A stretch of 64,000 bases of DNA, from the NCBI RefSeq assembly GCF_900101685.1, contig NZ_FMZZ01000003.1:185886-249885 (forward strand), in the 5' to 3' direction. Below, piece after piece: positions 49,103 through 58,596 of the stretch. The stretch's first letter is position 1; every line of letters starts with the position of its first letter. A program made the translations under genes and the position numbers. The notes beneath the pieces are model-generated. The model searched no databases, was not told the origin of the DNA, and was given only the letters and a program-made list of their open reading frames with translations. Origin of the DNA: Actinokineospora iranica (GTDB lineage: Bacteria; Actinomycetota; Actinomycetes; Mycobacteriales; Pseudonocardiaceae).

Positions 49103-50283
49103 CCCCGCAACATCCCGTCATACGCTTCCCTTAGCCCGGCGGCTTCCGGCAGCCCACGCGCTTCAACAGCGGCGACGACTTCCGCTGCCCGCCAGTGGTT
49201 CGAGGGCACGACCCGCCCGGAGTGAAGCGCTTGCGCGGCAGCGTGACAGGCCTCGTCATGCCGGTCGTTCGCCACCAACGTGAGCGCCAGATCCAGATTC
49301 GCCGATGCGACCCGCCGCGGCCACTTCCCGTCGCCATCACTGGGCGTCAACCGCGTGATGGTTTCCCGGGCGAACCGCTCAGCCTCCGGGTCGCCGATCC
49401 AGGCGAGCGTCGTGGCCAGATAGGCGACGAACTTGGTGGGGTCGTACCGGTAGTGATGCTCCGGCTGCTCCGGCCGTTGAAGCGGCGACACCAGCTTCTC
49501 CACCCGCCCGATCACTCGGTAGGCCTCCTGCGGCCGCTTCAACCGCGCCCACGCCCGCCCTTCCTGCGCAGCGGCCTGCACCTCGACTCCACTCCCGACA
49601 GGCGCCAACGCCTGCGCGGCATGGGTGAGCCCGATCGCCTCCGCGAACCGCCCTTCGGTGAGCACCCGCCACGCTTGCGTCTCGTAACACCACGCCCGGA
49701 TTTCGTTGTGCCCCGCGTGCTTCGCCAACCCAGCCGCCACCCGCAGCCGGGCGGTCGCGGCTCCAGCCTGGTTCAGGTCGATATGCGCGGTGGCCGCGAG
49801 CAACGACAGCCACGCCCCCACCACCACAAGCCGCTGACGGCCCGCGAGCGTCATGCGGCTATCCAGAAGAGTGTTCACATAGGCGAGGTACATGCGAAGC
49901 CGTTCAAGCAGTTCCTCTGGCCGTGCGAGCGGATACGCCATCGCGAGATCGTCAACAACCGACTCCAACTGCGTCAGTGTTTCCTCGCTGACATCGCTGG
50001 ACGTGACCCGATGCAATAGCTCCAGCGCTGCCAGTTCGTCATCAGTAGCCGGTAGCCGCTTGTGAATCGGCACAGGTGAGTCGTCTGGCAGGAGGGTTTG
50101 CAACTCGTCTCGCGTGACGCCCAGAAGCTTGGAGAGCTTGGGAAGAAAGTGTGGGAAGGGAGTGCTGCTGCCTGCTTCCCAACGCCGGACAGTCGAAGGA
50201 TCGACACCGATCGCCTCGGCAAGCGATTCCTGCGTGTACCCACACGCTCGCCGCGCTTCCGCGAACTCGCGTCGCTTCCCCAT
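49099..50283 (-). CDS. XRE-family regulator with TPR-like C-terminal part
   Basis: A 394-residue protein: an N-terminal helix-turn-helix (residues 5-60, [20 protein letters not shown], then [20 protein letters not shown]) and a long all-helical C-terminal region with repeated Ala-rich pairs typical of TPR sensors ([35 protein letters not shown]). In actinobacteria such proteins sense small signals or partner DUF397 peptides. It overlaps the ung stop by four bases, tail to tail. It is divergent from two unknown genes. Confidence 0.85.
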   Translation of the reverse strand: MGKRREFAEARRACGYTQESLAEAIGVDPSTVRRWEAGSSTPFPHFLPKLSKLLGVTRDELQTLLPDDSPVPIHKRLPATDDELAALELLHRVTSSDVSEETLTQLESVVDDLAMAYPLARPEELLERLRMYLAYVNTLLDSRMTLAGRQRLVVVGAWLSLLAATAHIDLNQAGAATARLRVAAGLAKHAGHNEIRAWCYETQAWRVLTEGRFAEAIGLTHAAQALAPVGSGVEVQAAAQEGRAWARLKRPQEAYRVIGRVEKLVSPLQRPEQPEHHYRYDPTKFVAYLATTLAWIGDPEAERFARETITRLTPSDGDGKWPRRVASANLDLALTLVANDRHDEACHAAAQALHSGRVVPSNHWRAAEVVAAVEARGLPEAAGLREAYDGMLRG

Positions 50284-50478
50284 CGCGCGCTCACCTCCGG
50301 CGTCGCCTTTCGCTCCCAGCGTACTTCATACCGTGTTATCCCTGGTCGCCCTGCTGTTGGCGCGCGGTGTGCCCGCAAGATGCGCGAGGGTCGCACGGTC
50401 AATGCCCTGTATCCGGGCGGCCGAGCGCGGGAGGGTCGATGCACACAGCCGACCGATGCCGAGCTGGAGCCAAATCAG

Positions 50479-50886
50479 ATGCCTTGCGTCGACTTCACCG
50501 AAACCGAAGCCCTGTCTGTCCTGCCGGAATTGAGTGAATTGTTGGCTGTCCGTCGAGACGGATGGAGATTTCACCTGCTCAGTGCGGACGACCGCCCGCG
50601 TGGAGTGGCGGCCAGTCGTGGGCAAGTTGGGCATACCGATGTCGTCGTCATCTTTGATCGAAGTCAGGTGCTGGGGATGCGGGTGGTGCCTGACCCGGAT
50701 GGTGGGATCGCGTGGTTGAGGCACGGTGGTGGCATCGCCGGGACTGCTCGGGAATTGATCGAATTGCCCGCACCGGGTGAGCCGGAAGCGCCGAAGGTGC
50801 TCTTTCCGGTGAGTGCGTTGCTGGCACAGCCTCCTGGCGGGAACCACTCCCGCTCGGCGGCGACGTCCCTGGGTGGTGGGGCGTGA
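50479..50886 (+). CDS. hypothetical protein of the XRE islet
   Basis: A 135-residue protein, MPCVDFTETEALSVLPELSE onward. It looks soluble, with a mixed region containing VVVIFDRSQVLGMRVVPDPD and a Ser/Gly tail. I recognise no domain. ATG at 50380 would add 33 residues that do not look folded. The stop overlaps the start of the next gene by four bases (GTGA), which supports it. It is divergent from the XRE regulator and probably under its control. Confidence 0.6.
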   Translation: MPCVDFTETEALSVLPELSELLAVRRDGWRFHLLSADDRPRGVAASRGQVGHTDVVVIFDRSQVLGMRVVPDPDGGIAWLRHGGGIAGTARELIELPAPGEPEAPKVLFPVSALLAQPPGGNHSRSAATSLGGGA

Positions 50887-51485
50887 GCGCCACTGACCGG
50901 GTTGGGCTGTTGGTTCCGTACGTCGCGACCTGGAGCGGGGAGAGTTGGGCCGACCTTCCGCGTGTGGTGGAACGGCGGGGCGGTGCCGGGATCGCCTATG
51001 CCGATGAGATCGTGGCCGATCGGGACAGCGGCGGGGTCCTGTGGGATCGGGTGACGGGCAGGCGGGGATGCGGCAAACCGGAGTTCGCCAAGATCCATCC
51101 GTTGCGGCAGCGTCGGGCGATGCGCAGGCTGCTGTGTCAGGTGTGCGGGGGAGGGGCTGAAAACACCTGTCACGGTGTGCTGTGGTTGTTGCGCGACAAG
51201 GGTGAGACGTTGCCGGAGGACATGCTGGTCAGCGAGCCACCGATTTGCCGGGCCTGCGCGCACCTGGCTGTGAAGGTCTGTCCGGCGCTGCGGAAGGGGC
51301 ACGTGCTTCTGCGGGCGGGATCGTTCTCCCTCTACGGGATTGACGGCTTCCGGTACCGCGCTGGACGTCCGCATCCGGTGCCCGTTGACCAGCACGTCGT
51401 GGCCTTCACCGATCCCGTGATCCGCTGGACTCTCGCGTCCAAACTTGTCCGTGAACTGGCTGACTACACGCTTCTGGACCTCTGA
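50883..51485 (+). CDS. hypothetical protein with Cys4-type metal motif
   Basis: A 200-residue protein with a likely zinc site: LLCQVCGGGAENTCHGVLW (CxxC) and ICRACAHLAVKVCPAL (CxxC plus Cys) about 40 residues later. The N-terminal 80 residues contain VPYVATWSGESWADLPRVVE and EIVADRDSGGVLWDRVTG. No family is recognised. It is coupled to the gene before it and convergent with a Nudix gene. A small metal-binding effector is possible, but this is only inference. Confidence 0.65.
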   Translation: MSATDRVGLLVPYVATWSGESWADLPRVVERRGGAGIAYADEIVADRDSGGVLWDRVTGRRGCGKPEFAKIHPLRQRRAMRRLLCQVCGGGAENTCHGVLWLLRDKGETLPEDMLVSEPPICRACAHLAVKVCPALRKGHVLLRAGSFSLYGIDGFRYRAGRPHPVPVDQHVVAFTDPVIRWTLASKLVRELADYTLLDL

Positions 51486-51489
51486 GTGG

Positions 51490-51972
51490 TCAGCCGTGGA
51501 GGGTCAGGGGAGAGTCGCCCATGCGGCCCGCGAGGAAGTCGTCGAGCAGGGTGGGGAGGGTGGCGGGGACGAGTTTGTCGGGGCACTGGTGGAGTTCGGG
51601 GGCCGACCACCAGCGGCGTTCGATGACTCCGGCTTTCTCGTTCTCGGTGGGGGTGCGGGGGAGTTGGGGGGTTGTGGTGTGGGTTCGGCCGAGGAAGACG
51701 TGGTCGACGCGGTGGTGGTCGCGGCCCTGGTAGTGGAATCGGGTTTCGCCCACCCACAGTTCGCGGTCCAGGGTCGACAGCGTGAAGCCGGTTTCCTCGG
51801 CGACTTCCCGAAGTGCGGCCTCAGTAAGGGTTTCGCCCGCTTCGAGGCCGCCGCCGGGGAGTTCCCACCAGTGGTGGTCGGGTTCCTTGGGGTCGAGGGC
51901 GTGGATGAGCAGCACGCGGTCGGCGGGGTCGAGCAGCAGGACGCGCGCGCCGACTCGGGGCGTGGTGGGCAT
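51490..51972 (-). CDS. Nudix hydrolase
   Basis: A 160-residue Nudix protein. The box is G-GGLEAG-E-TLTEAAL-REVAEETG near residues 40-62 of the chosen start (ARVLLLDPADRVLLIHALDP precedes it). Substrates of such stand-alone proteins vary widely. I chose ATG at 51972. A TTG at 52014 would add 14 residues. It is downstream of recG on the same strand and 4 nt from the stop of the convergent unknown gene. Confidence 0.85.
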   Translation of the reverse strand: MPTTPRVGARVLLLDPADRVLLIHALDPKEPDHHWWELPGGGLEAGETLTEAALREVAEETGFTLSTLDRELWVGETRFHYQGRDHHRVDHVFLGRTHTTTPQLPRTPTENEKAGVIERRWWSAPELHQCPDKLVPATLPTLLDDFLAGRMGDSPLTLHG

Positions 51973-52029
51973 TGGGCGGACGTGTCCTCGCGGTGGGGAG
52001 TGGTCGGTGGGCAAGGGGACGCGCCAGGG

Positions 52030-54207
52030 CTAGGCCTTTTCCAGGTATTCGGCGCGTTCGTCGTCCACCAACTGGCCGACCATGCCTGCCAGGCCGGGGA
52101 AAGCGCGGAGGTCGGGGTCGTCGGCGACGAGGGCCTGGGCGACGGCGCGGGCGTTGGCGATGACGTCTTCGTCGCGGAGCAGGGACAGCATCTTCAGGCC
52201 GGAGCGGGAGCCGGACTGGGTGGCGCCGAGGATGTCGCCCTCGCGGCGCAGTTCCAAATCCTGGCGGGCCAGTTCGAAGCCGTCGAGGGTGGCGGCGACC
52301 GCGTCCAGGCGCTCCCGGGTGGAGGTGCCGCCGATCGCTTCCGTCACCAGGAGGCAGAGGCCGGGCGCGGAGCCTCGGCCGACGCGGCCGCGAAGCTGGT
52401 GGAGTTGGCTCATGCCGAAGCGGTCGGCGTCCATGATGACCATGGCCGTCGCGTTGGGGACGTTCACGCCGACCTCGACCACCGTGGTGGCGACCAGGAC
52501 GTCGATCTCCGCCGCCGCGAACGCCCGCATGACGCGGTCTTTCTCGTCCGTCGCCAACCGGCCGTGCAGGATTCCCACCCGCAGGCCTGCCAACGGACCC
52601 TCGGCGAGCATGGGGGCCACGTCGGCGACCGCCAGCGGGGGCCTGCGGCCGTCGTCGCCGCCGCTGGGGGAGTCGGGGGAGTCGGGGGAGTCCTCGTCGC
52701 CGATGCGGGGGCAGACGACGTAAGCCTGGTGTCCCTTGGCGACTTCCTCGCGGACCCGCTGCCACACACGGTCGAGCCACGCCGGTTTCTCCGACACGGG
52801 AACGACATTCGTGGAAATCGGCGAGCGGCCGGCCGGAAGCTCGCGCAGCGACGAGGTTTCCAGGTCGCCGTAGACGGTCATGGCGACGGTGCGGGGGATC
52901 GGCGTCGCGGTCATCACCAGCACATGCGGGCTCACGTTCTCACCCGCCCGCGCGCGCAGGGCGTCGCGCTGCTCGACGCCGAAGCGGTGCTGCTCGTCCA
53001 CCACGACGAAACCCAGGTCGGCGAAGGAGACCTTGTCCTGGATCAGCGCGTGCGTGCCGACCACGATGCCCGCCGCGCCGCTCACCGCGTCGAGCATCGC
53101 CTGTTTGCGTTGGGGCGCCGAGAGGGAACCGGTGAGCAGGGTGACCCGGGTGGCGTTCTCCGCGGCCCCCAACTCTCCAGCTTGCCCGAGGTCGCCCAGC
53201 ATGTCCGACAGGGACCGGGCGTGCTGGGACGCCAGCACCTCCGTCGGCGCCAGCAGCGCGGCCTGCCTGCCCGAGTCGACCACCTGGAGCATCGCCCGCA
53301 GCGCCACGATCGTCTTGCCGGAACCCACTTCGCCCTGGAGCAGCCGGTTCATCGGGTGCTCGCCTGCCAGGTCTTCCGCGACGGCCGCGCCGACCTCCAC
53401 CTGCCCCTTGGTCAGCGTGAACGGCAGCCGTTTGTCGAACGCGTCCAGGATTCCGCCGTGCTTGGGGGGACACGCGGGCGCGGGCCGGGCCGCGGAAGCC
53501 TTGCGGCGCTGGGCGAGCGCGAGCTGCACGGCCAGCGCCTCGTCCCACTTGAGCCGGGTCCGGGCGATCTCCAGGTCGGCCCACTCGGCGGGCCGGTGGA
53601 TGGCGCGCACCGCCGTGTCGTACTCGACCAGGCCCAGCTTCAGCCGAAGCTCGTCGGGGAACGGGTCCTCGATCTCGTCGAGCATGTCCAGCGTCTGCCG
53701 CACGCACTGCGCGATCTGCCAGGACTGGATTTTCGCCGACGCCGGGTAGACCGGGATGAGACCGCCCGCGAACTCTTCCACCGCACCGGTTTCCGCGTCG
53801 CCGTCGAGCAGCTGGTAGTCCGGGTTGGCCAGCTGCAGCTTCTGCCGGAACGCGGTGACCTTGCCCGCGAACAGCGCGCTGATGCCCGGTTTGAGCTTGT
53901 CCATGTGCCAGGGCTGGTTGAAGAACGCGCAGTCCAGCGACCGCTTGCCGTCGGTCAGGGAAACCTCGATCAGCGTGCCGCGCTTGGTCTTCATCTGCCG
54001 CTTGTTGACCGAGACGACCTTCGCCATCACCGTGACGTGCTCGCCGACCTCCAGGCCCGCGATGTCGGTGAGCTGCCCGCGCTCGGCGTACCGGCGCGGG
54101 TAGTGGCGCAGCAGGTCACCCGCGGTCTCCAGCTTGAACGCGGCGGCGAGCGCGTCCGCGGACTTCTTGCCCACCACCCGGTCGAGCCGGTCGCTCAGCG
54201 CTGCCAT
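52030..54207 (-). CDS. recG: ATP-dependent DNA helicase RecG
   Basis: A 725-residue helicase that reverses stalled forks. The N-terminal wedge/OB domain (GEHVTVMAKVVSVNKRQMKT) is followed by Walker A GEVGSGKTIVAL near 293, motif II VVVDEQHRFGVEQRDALR near 402, motif III VLVMTATPIPRTVAM, and the C-terminal helicase motifs (VLVATTVVEVGVNVPNATAM, then QLRGRVGRG). A small Ser/Pro/Asp insert lies near 525. ATG at 54207 has GGGGAGAG upstream. An ATG at 54264, 5 nt from the DAK stop, is an alternative. It is downstream of the DAK gene on the same strand. Confidence 0.94.
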   Translation of the reverse strand: MAALSDRLDRVVGKKSADALAAAFKLETAGDLLRHYPRRYAERGQLTDIAGLEVGEHVTVMAKVVSVNKRQMKTKRGTLIEVSLTDGKRSLDCAFFNQPWHMDKLKPGISALFAGKVTAFRQKLQLANPDYQLLDGDAETGAVEEFAGGLIPVYPASAKIQSWQIAQCVRQTLDMLDEIEDPFPDELRLKLGLVEYDTAVRAIHRPAEWADLEIARTRLKWDEALAVQLALAQRRKASAARPAPACPPKHGGILDAFDKRLPFTLTKGQVEVGAAVAEDLAGEHPMNRLLQGEVGSGKTIVALRAMLQVVDSGRQAALLAPTEVLASQHARSLSDMLGDLGQAGELGAAENATRVTLLTGSLSAPQRKQAMLDAVSGAAGIVVGTHALIQDKVSFADLGFVVVDEQHRFGVEQRDALRARAGENVSPHVLVMTATPIPRTVAMTVYGDLETSSLRELPAGRSPISTNVVPVSEKPAWLDRVWQRVREEVAKGHQAYVVCPRIGDEDSPDSPDSPSGGDDGRRPPLAVADVAPMLAEGPLAGLRVGILHGRLATDEKDRVMRAFAAAEIDVLVATTVVEVGVNVPNATAMVIMDADRFGMSQLHQLRGRVGRGSAPGLCLLVTEAIGGTSTRERLDAVAATLDGFELARQDLELRREGDILGATQSGSRSGLKMLSLLRDEDVIANARAVAQALVADDPDLRAFPGLAGMVGQLVDDERAEYLEKA

Positions 54208-54268
54208 CACTCTCCCCGCCGTGCCAAATCTGGACGCCCCGATTATGTCGGCATCCACCGACACCGGC

Positions 54269-55876
54269 TCACTCCAGGCCGAGCACCACGACCGAGTCGG
54301 ACTGTCCGCCCCGGTAGACGGCCAGATCGGCGTCTGGCCGCTCGCGGCGCAGGAACTCCGCCAGCGCCTCGGGCACCTCGTCGGGCGCGTCGCGGCCCAG
54401 CAGCGCGGTCACCAGCTCCCCGCCCGCGGCCAGCATCCGCTCGACCACCCGGCACGCGGCGCGCGCCAGGGCGGCGGTCGTGGGCGGGCCGGGCTCGATG
54501 AGAACCACCTCGCCGTCGGCGAAGCCCAGCACATCCTCGGCGCGGCACGGGCCGATCCAGGTGATCGCGTCCTGCTCGGCGACAACGACTTCGCCGCGCC
54601 GGGTCGCCGCGGCGGCCTCGGCCATGGCGACCACGTCGTCGCCCGCGCGCCTGCGCGGATCGTGCACGGCGATCGCGGCCAGCGCCTGCACCGGGGACGC
54701 GCACGGCACCACCACGACGTCCTGGCCCGCGGCCACCGCCCGGATCGCGGCCTCGTCGGCGATCGCCATCAGCCCGGCGTCCCCGGGCAGCACGGTCACG
54801 TGCGCCGCGCCGGTCCCGGTGATCACCCGCAGCAGGTCGTAGGCCGTCGGCGGCTCGGCGTCGTCGGCCCGCAGCACCGCGACCCCCTCCGCGGCGAACA
54901 GCTCGGCCAGCTCGTCGCCGCGCACCGGCGCGACCACAGCGCGGTCCCGGACGAACCGGTCCGCCGTGTCCGACGGCGCGTCCGCGAACCGCGCCACCCT
55001 GATCCGCCGCGGCCTGCCCGCCTCGATGCCCGCCTCGATCGCGGCCCCCACGTCGTTGCAGTGCACGTGGACGGTCCACAGCCCGTCCCCGTCGCTGACG
55101 ACGGACACGCAGTCCCCCAACCCCACCAGCCGCTCGCGCAGCGCGCCCGCCGCGTCCTCGGTGGACTCCCCGAGCAGGTACATGACCTCATAGGCGAACA
55201 GGTCCGACCCGGCCTCCCGCGACACCCCGCCCACCGGCTCGTCGTCGTGGACCGCCGCCGCGCCCACCCCAGCGGGCCGCTGCGCCACCACGTCGACCAA
55301 CGCGTCGAGAAGCACCACGATCCCGCGCCCACCCGCGTCCACCACACCGGCCTCGGCCAGCACCGCGAGCTGCGCCGGGGTCTGCCTCAACGCCTCCGCC
55401 GCCGCCTTGGCCGCCGCCCGCGCCACCTCCGGCAACCCCCGGTCGTCCACCGCGGCCGCCGCGTCGAGAACAGTGAGCATCGTCCCCGCCACCGGCCGCG
55501 ACACCGCCGCCGCCGCGAGCTCAGCCCCCCGCCGCAACGCCGCCCCCAGATCCGGCCCGGTCACCACCGCCCGCTCCCGCAACACCTCGGCCATCCCCCG
55601 CAGCACCTGCGAGACGATCACCCCCGAGTTGCCCCGCGCCCCCGCCAGCGCCCCCTTCGCCAACACCCCGAACGCCTGCCCAGCGTGCTCCCCGGCAGGC
55701 GCCGCCACCAGCGCGGCCAACGCCGCCCGCAGCGTCGACAGCAGATTCGACCCCGTGTCACCGTCAGCCACCGGAAACACGTTGATCCGGTCGATGGCCG
55801 AGCGGTGCGCGTCCAGCGCCCGCACGCACGCCGCGGCCCACCGCCGCACCTCGCCCGCGTCCAGCGCGTTGAGCAC
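54269..55876 (-). CDS. DAK2/FakA-like kinase-domain protein
   Basis: A 535-residue protein of the DhaL (DAK2)-domain family. It opens [20 protein letters not shown], the Asp-rich nucleotide/metal site, then [20 protein letters not shown]. In Firmicutes the FakA homologue phosphorylates fatty acids on a FakB (DegV) carrier. No DegV gene is in view. The C-terminal half is the FakA-like extension. It is divergent from rpmB and 61 nt upstream of the recG ATG used here, so the two may be co-transcribed. The function in actinobacteria is unproven. Confidence 0.85.
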   Translation of the reverse strand: MLNALDAGEVRRWAAACVRALDAHRSAIDRINVFPVADGDTGSNLLSTLRAALAALVAAPAGEHAGQAFGVLAKGALAGARGNSGVIVSQVLRGMAEVLRERAVVTGPDLGAALRRGAELAAAAVSRPVAGTMLTVLDAAAAVDDRGLPEVARAAAKAAAEALRQTPAQLAVLAEAGVVDAGGRGIVVLLDALVDVVAQRPAGVGAAAVHDDEPVGGVSREAGSDLFAYEVMYLLGESTEDAAGALRERLVGLGDCVSVVSDGDGLWTVHVHCNDVGAAIEAGIEAGRPRRIRVARFADAPSDTADRFVRDRAVVAPVRGDELAELFAAEGVAVLRADDAEPPTAYDLLRVITGTGAAHVTVLPGDAGLMAIADEAAIRAVAAGQDVVVVPCASPVQALAAIAVHDPRRRAGDDVVAMAEAAAATRRGEVVVAEQDAITWIGPCRAEDVLGFADGEVVLIEPGPPTTAALARAACRVVERMLAAGGELVTALLGRDAPDEVPEALAEFLRRERPDADLAVYRGGQSDSVVVLGLE

Positions 55877-56063
55877 AGGCCCTCCACCTCGTCCATCGGT
55901 ATCGGGGGAGACTAGCGACCCCCGACAGCCCCGGTTTGGAGCACGCTACGGCGACCGGTTACCCTGTGCAGACCGCCCGGGTGTGCCCTGGGCCCTCGTA
56001 CGTGCGTCCACCCGCATATCGCTTTGTGTGAGTGGACTCCGCCAACCTGAAGGAGTGTCTGAC

Positions 56064-56255
56064 GTGGCTGCCGTGTGCGACGTCTGTGGCAAGGGGCCAG
56101 GCTTCGGCAAGTCGGTCTCGCACTCGAACCGGCGCACCAACCGCCGGTGGAACCCGAACATCCAGACTGTGCACGCCCGCCTGGGCGTCTCACAGCGCAA
56201 GCGCCTGAACGTGTGCACCTCCTGCCTCAAGGCAGGCAAGGTCGTGCGCGGCTAA
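56064..56255 (+). CDS. rpmB: 50S ribosomal protein L28 (zinc-binding type)
   Basis: A 63-residue ribosomal protein. It has the paired CxxC motifs [18 protein letters not shown] and [16 protein letters not shown], so it is the zinc-carrying C+ form. Actinobacteria often also have a C- form under Zur control. The basic [10 protein letters not shown] segment contacts rRNA. The start is GTG at 56064, with AAGGAG 8 nt upstream. It is divergent from the DAK gene and followed by a hairpin terminator. Confidence 0.95.
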   Translation: MAAVCDVCGKGPGFGKSVSHSNRRTNRRWNPNIQTVHARLGVSQRKRLNVCTSCLKAGKVVRG

Positions 56256-56276
56256 GGCCACCTGACAAGCCGCAGA

Positions 56277-56316
56277 CCGGCGTCCGCGTCCCCCAGGGTC
56301 GCAGGCGCCGGTTTTG
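56277..56316 (+). terminator. terminator after rpmB
   Basis: A 7-bp stem ACCGGCG/CGCCGGT enclosing an imperfect inner stem, then TTTGTC, 21 nt from the rpmB stop. Confidence 0.65.
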
Positions 56317-56400
56317 TCATGTCCGGCCCCCAGGACTTCGCCTTTCTCGCGACCACTTTCGGGGGAACACCCCGGCGTGTCGCCCCCCTGCCCCGGCGAG

Positions 56401-56486
56401 TTATCCACAGGCGCGGCGGCTCTCTTCCCCAGGCTGACCTGCGGCGATAGACTGGAGCGGGGTCAGCCCCCAGGGTGGGTGGGGCT
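56401..56486 (+). repeat. DnaA-box-bearing repeated element, copy 2
   Basis: TTATCCACA at 56401-56409 and, 44 nt further, CGATAGACTGGAGCGGGG with a C-run/G-run hairpin. This is the same layout as at 5703-5790, including CGAG just before the box. The 31 nt between box and hairpin differ, while the outer blocks are identical. Confidence 0.5.
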
Positions 56487-56776
56487 TTGTTGTGGGGGCT
56501 TGGGGCGGCGAAAACAGCCGCCAGTGGGTTGTTTGAAGACTTGGTCGGGCAGGTCGAGTGCTCTTGTAGGGCCTGCTCGCGAGCCCACCCACCTTGCCTG
56601 CCGCACCTGCCCCTGCCAGGTGCTCTACGGCGCCCGCGCCCTCCCACTCCCGAACCGAACCAATAGGGCGCAACCGGCCAACCGCCCCGCCCAGGCCGCG
56701 CCAACCCTGTCACGTGCTCGATGGGCCGGTGCACCAAACCCGAGCACCCGCCAGGCTGAACCGAGGCTCGCCCAGT
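56487..56776. repeat. satellite units before palindrome E
   Basis: No gene is recognised. Three to four degraded units (CCTGCCAGGTGCTCTACGG, GTCACGTGCTCGATGG, then GCACCAAACCCGAGCACCC and CGCCAGGCTGAACCGAGG) lead into the palindrome. The GCACCAAACCCGAGCACCC unit is shared with the half copy at 41.4 kb. Confidence 0.6.
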
Positions 56777-56924
56777 GCTCGATGGGGTGGAGTGGTTTCT
56801 TCGGGGGTGAAGGAAGATCCCTGAACTCGCCGTGGTCGTGGGGCCGAAGGCTCCCCACCCGTCTTTCCCCGCGACGGGATCTTCCTTCGTAGGGGCCCCG
56901 AAGAAACCACTCCACCCATCGAGC
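56777..56924. repeat. long-palindrome element, copy E
   Basis: Same arms and centre as copy C. The right arm lacks one C (ACTCCACCCATC), giving one bulge. The centre CTGAACTCGCCG differs by two bases from copy C. It lies between rpmB (+) and the coiled-coil gene (-), 100 nt from the latter's stop. Confidence 0.9.
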
Positions 56925-57024
56925 AACCCCACGAGAGCAACCAACAGGAGCCCCATCGAGCCCCCCGCAGGAACGCCAAAGGGGGCGCCCAGCCGAAGCC
57001 AGACGCCCCCAAGAGTCAAGCGAC

Positions 57025-58596
57025 CTACCGGCCAGCGCCAGACTTGGCCGGAGTCCCGTTGGACTGGGCCTTGCCCGCGGTCTCCGTCTTGACCTTGCCC
57101 ATCGTCTCGGCGAAGTGCTTCTTCGCCTCTTCCAGGATCGCGAACGTGTTCGTGACCTGCTCCGCGACCCGGCGCTCGAAGGCGTCGGCCTTCTCGTGCT
57201 TCTCAGTAGCGTCAACCAGTTTGGCCTCGGCGTCGGTGAGCAGCTTCGCCGCGCGCTTCTCTGCGGTTTCCCGCTGAGTGGCAAGCTCGGTTTCGGTCTT
57301 CTTGCGTTCGGCGGCCAGGGCGCGCTCGGTTTCGGCCTTCTGGCGTTCGGCGTCGGCGACGAGCTTCGCGGCGGCCTTCTCGGCGGTTTCCCGCTGGGCG
57401 GCAAGCTCGGTTTCGGTCTTCTTGCGTTCGGCGGCCAGGGCGCGCTCGGTTTCGGCCTTCTGGCGCTCGGTGTCGGCGACGAGCTTCGCCGCGGCCTTCT
57501 CCGCGGTCTCCCGCTGCGCCGCGATCTCGGCGTCGGCCTTGGCGCGGGCGGCGGCGAGGGCCTTCTCCGTGTCGGAGGTCTGGGCGGCGAGGGTGGCTTC
57601 GACGTCGGCGGTCTTGTCCGCCAGGGTGCGCTCGACTTCCCGGGTGCGGGCGGTGAGCGAGGTCTCGACCTCTTCGGTTCGCTTGGCCAGGGCGGCTTCC
57701 GCGTCGGCGCGCTTGGCGGCGAGTTCGCGGTTGGCCTGGTCTTCGGCGTCGGCGCGCTTGCGGGCGGACTCGGCGTCGAGCTGCTCGCGGACCCGCAGGG
57801 CCTCGGCGTCGAGCTGGTCGCGGTGCGCGGCGGCGTCGTCGTAGAGCTGGGCGATGCGCGCCTCGTTCGCCTTGGTCTGGCGTTCGATCTCGGCGCGGGC
57901 GTCGGCCATGAGCTTCTTGTGCTCGGCGGCCAGCGTGGCGCGCATGGACTCGTACTCGGAGTCCAGCTCGGCGTGGTTGCGCGTGTAGTCGGCCTCGAGC
58001 TGCTTACGCCGCTCTTCGAGGTCGAGGATCATCTTGTCGTGCTTGGCCTTGAGGTCCTTGGCGTAGGCGTTTGCCTCGGCGCGCACGGCCGCGGCCGCCT
58101 CGTCCGCCTGGCTCGCCGTCTTCGCCGCGTACGCCTCGGCGTTCAGCCGGGTCTGCGCCGCGTAGTCGTCCGCCGCGGTGCTGGTCGTGCTGGCGTAGGT
58201 GTCGGCGTCCTTGCGGGTCGCCGCCGAGTAGGCCTCGGCCTCCGAGCGGGTCGACTTGCCGTACTCGTCGGCCTGCCGCTTGAACTCGGCGATCTCCTCT
58301 TCGGCGAGCTGCATCATCAACCGGACGCGCTCGGTCATGCCCTCGGTGCTGTTGGGGTTGGCGCTGATCCGGTTGAGGCGCGTGGTCGTCTCCAGCAGCT
58401 GCTGCTGGAGCGAGCCGAGTGACTTGGTCAGCTCGGCGACCTTCGACGCTGCGTCGTCGCGACCCTTGGTCGCATGGCGCAGGTCGTAGGTGAGGCGGGT
58501 GACCCGTTCATTCACCTGGCGGGGGTTGTACCCGCGGAGAACGGTGTCGAAGTGCGGAAGACGGTCGGCGGTGGACTCGGCGTCACCAGAGGGCAT
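57025..58596 (-). CDS. DivIVA-like coiled-coil protein
   Basis: A 523-residue protein. An N-terminal DivIVA-like segment (LPHFDTVLRGYNPRQVNERV, then TRLTYDLRHATKGRDDAASK) precedes about 430 residues of continuous alpha-helical, Ala/Glu/Lys/Arg-rich coiled coil, with an end rich in Lys/Thr/Ser. Scy- and FilP-like proteins of this type form polar or cytoskeletal scaffolds in Streptomyces. A closely related role is inferred. Its C-terminal coil carries two 40-residue units that are almost identical in DNA. Confidence 0.8.
   Translation of the reverse strand: MPSGDAESTADRLPHFDTVLRGYNPRQVNERVTRLTYDLRHATKGRDDAASKVAELTKSLGSLQQQLLETTTRLNRISANPNSTEGMTERVRLMMQLAEEEIAEFKRQADEYGKSTRSEAEAYSAATRKDADTYASTTSTAADDYAAQTRLNAEAYAAKTASQADEAAAAVRAEANAYAKDLKAKHDKMILDLEERRKQLEADYTRNHAELDSEYESMRATLAAEHKKLMADARAEIERQTKANEARIAQLYDDAAAHRDQLDAEALRVREQLDAESARKRADAEDQANRELAAKRADAEAALAKRTEEVETSLTARTREVERTLADKTADVEATLAAQTSDTEKALAAARAKADAEIAAQRETAEKAAAKLVADTERQKAETERALAAERKKTETELAAQRETAEKAAAKLVADAERQKAETERALAAERKKTETELATQRETAEKRAAKLLTDAEAKLVDATEKHEKADAFERRVAEQVTNTFAILEEAKKHFAETMGKVKTETAGKAQSNGTPAKSGAGR
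57241..57480. repeat. 120-bp direct repeat in the coiled-coil gene
   Basis: Two 120-bp units (57241-57360 and 57361-57480) that differ at only a few positions, with a more diverged third copy of the start at 57481. The period of 40 codons is not a multiple of 7, so the coil register shifts between units. Confidence 0.9.

Noticed and set aside
56777-56924. Small proteins read through the palindromes ([13 protein letters not shown]-type frames)
   Set aside because: The same peptide recurs only because the DNA repeats. The frames have no ribosome sites and differ outside the palindrome.
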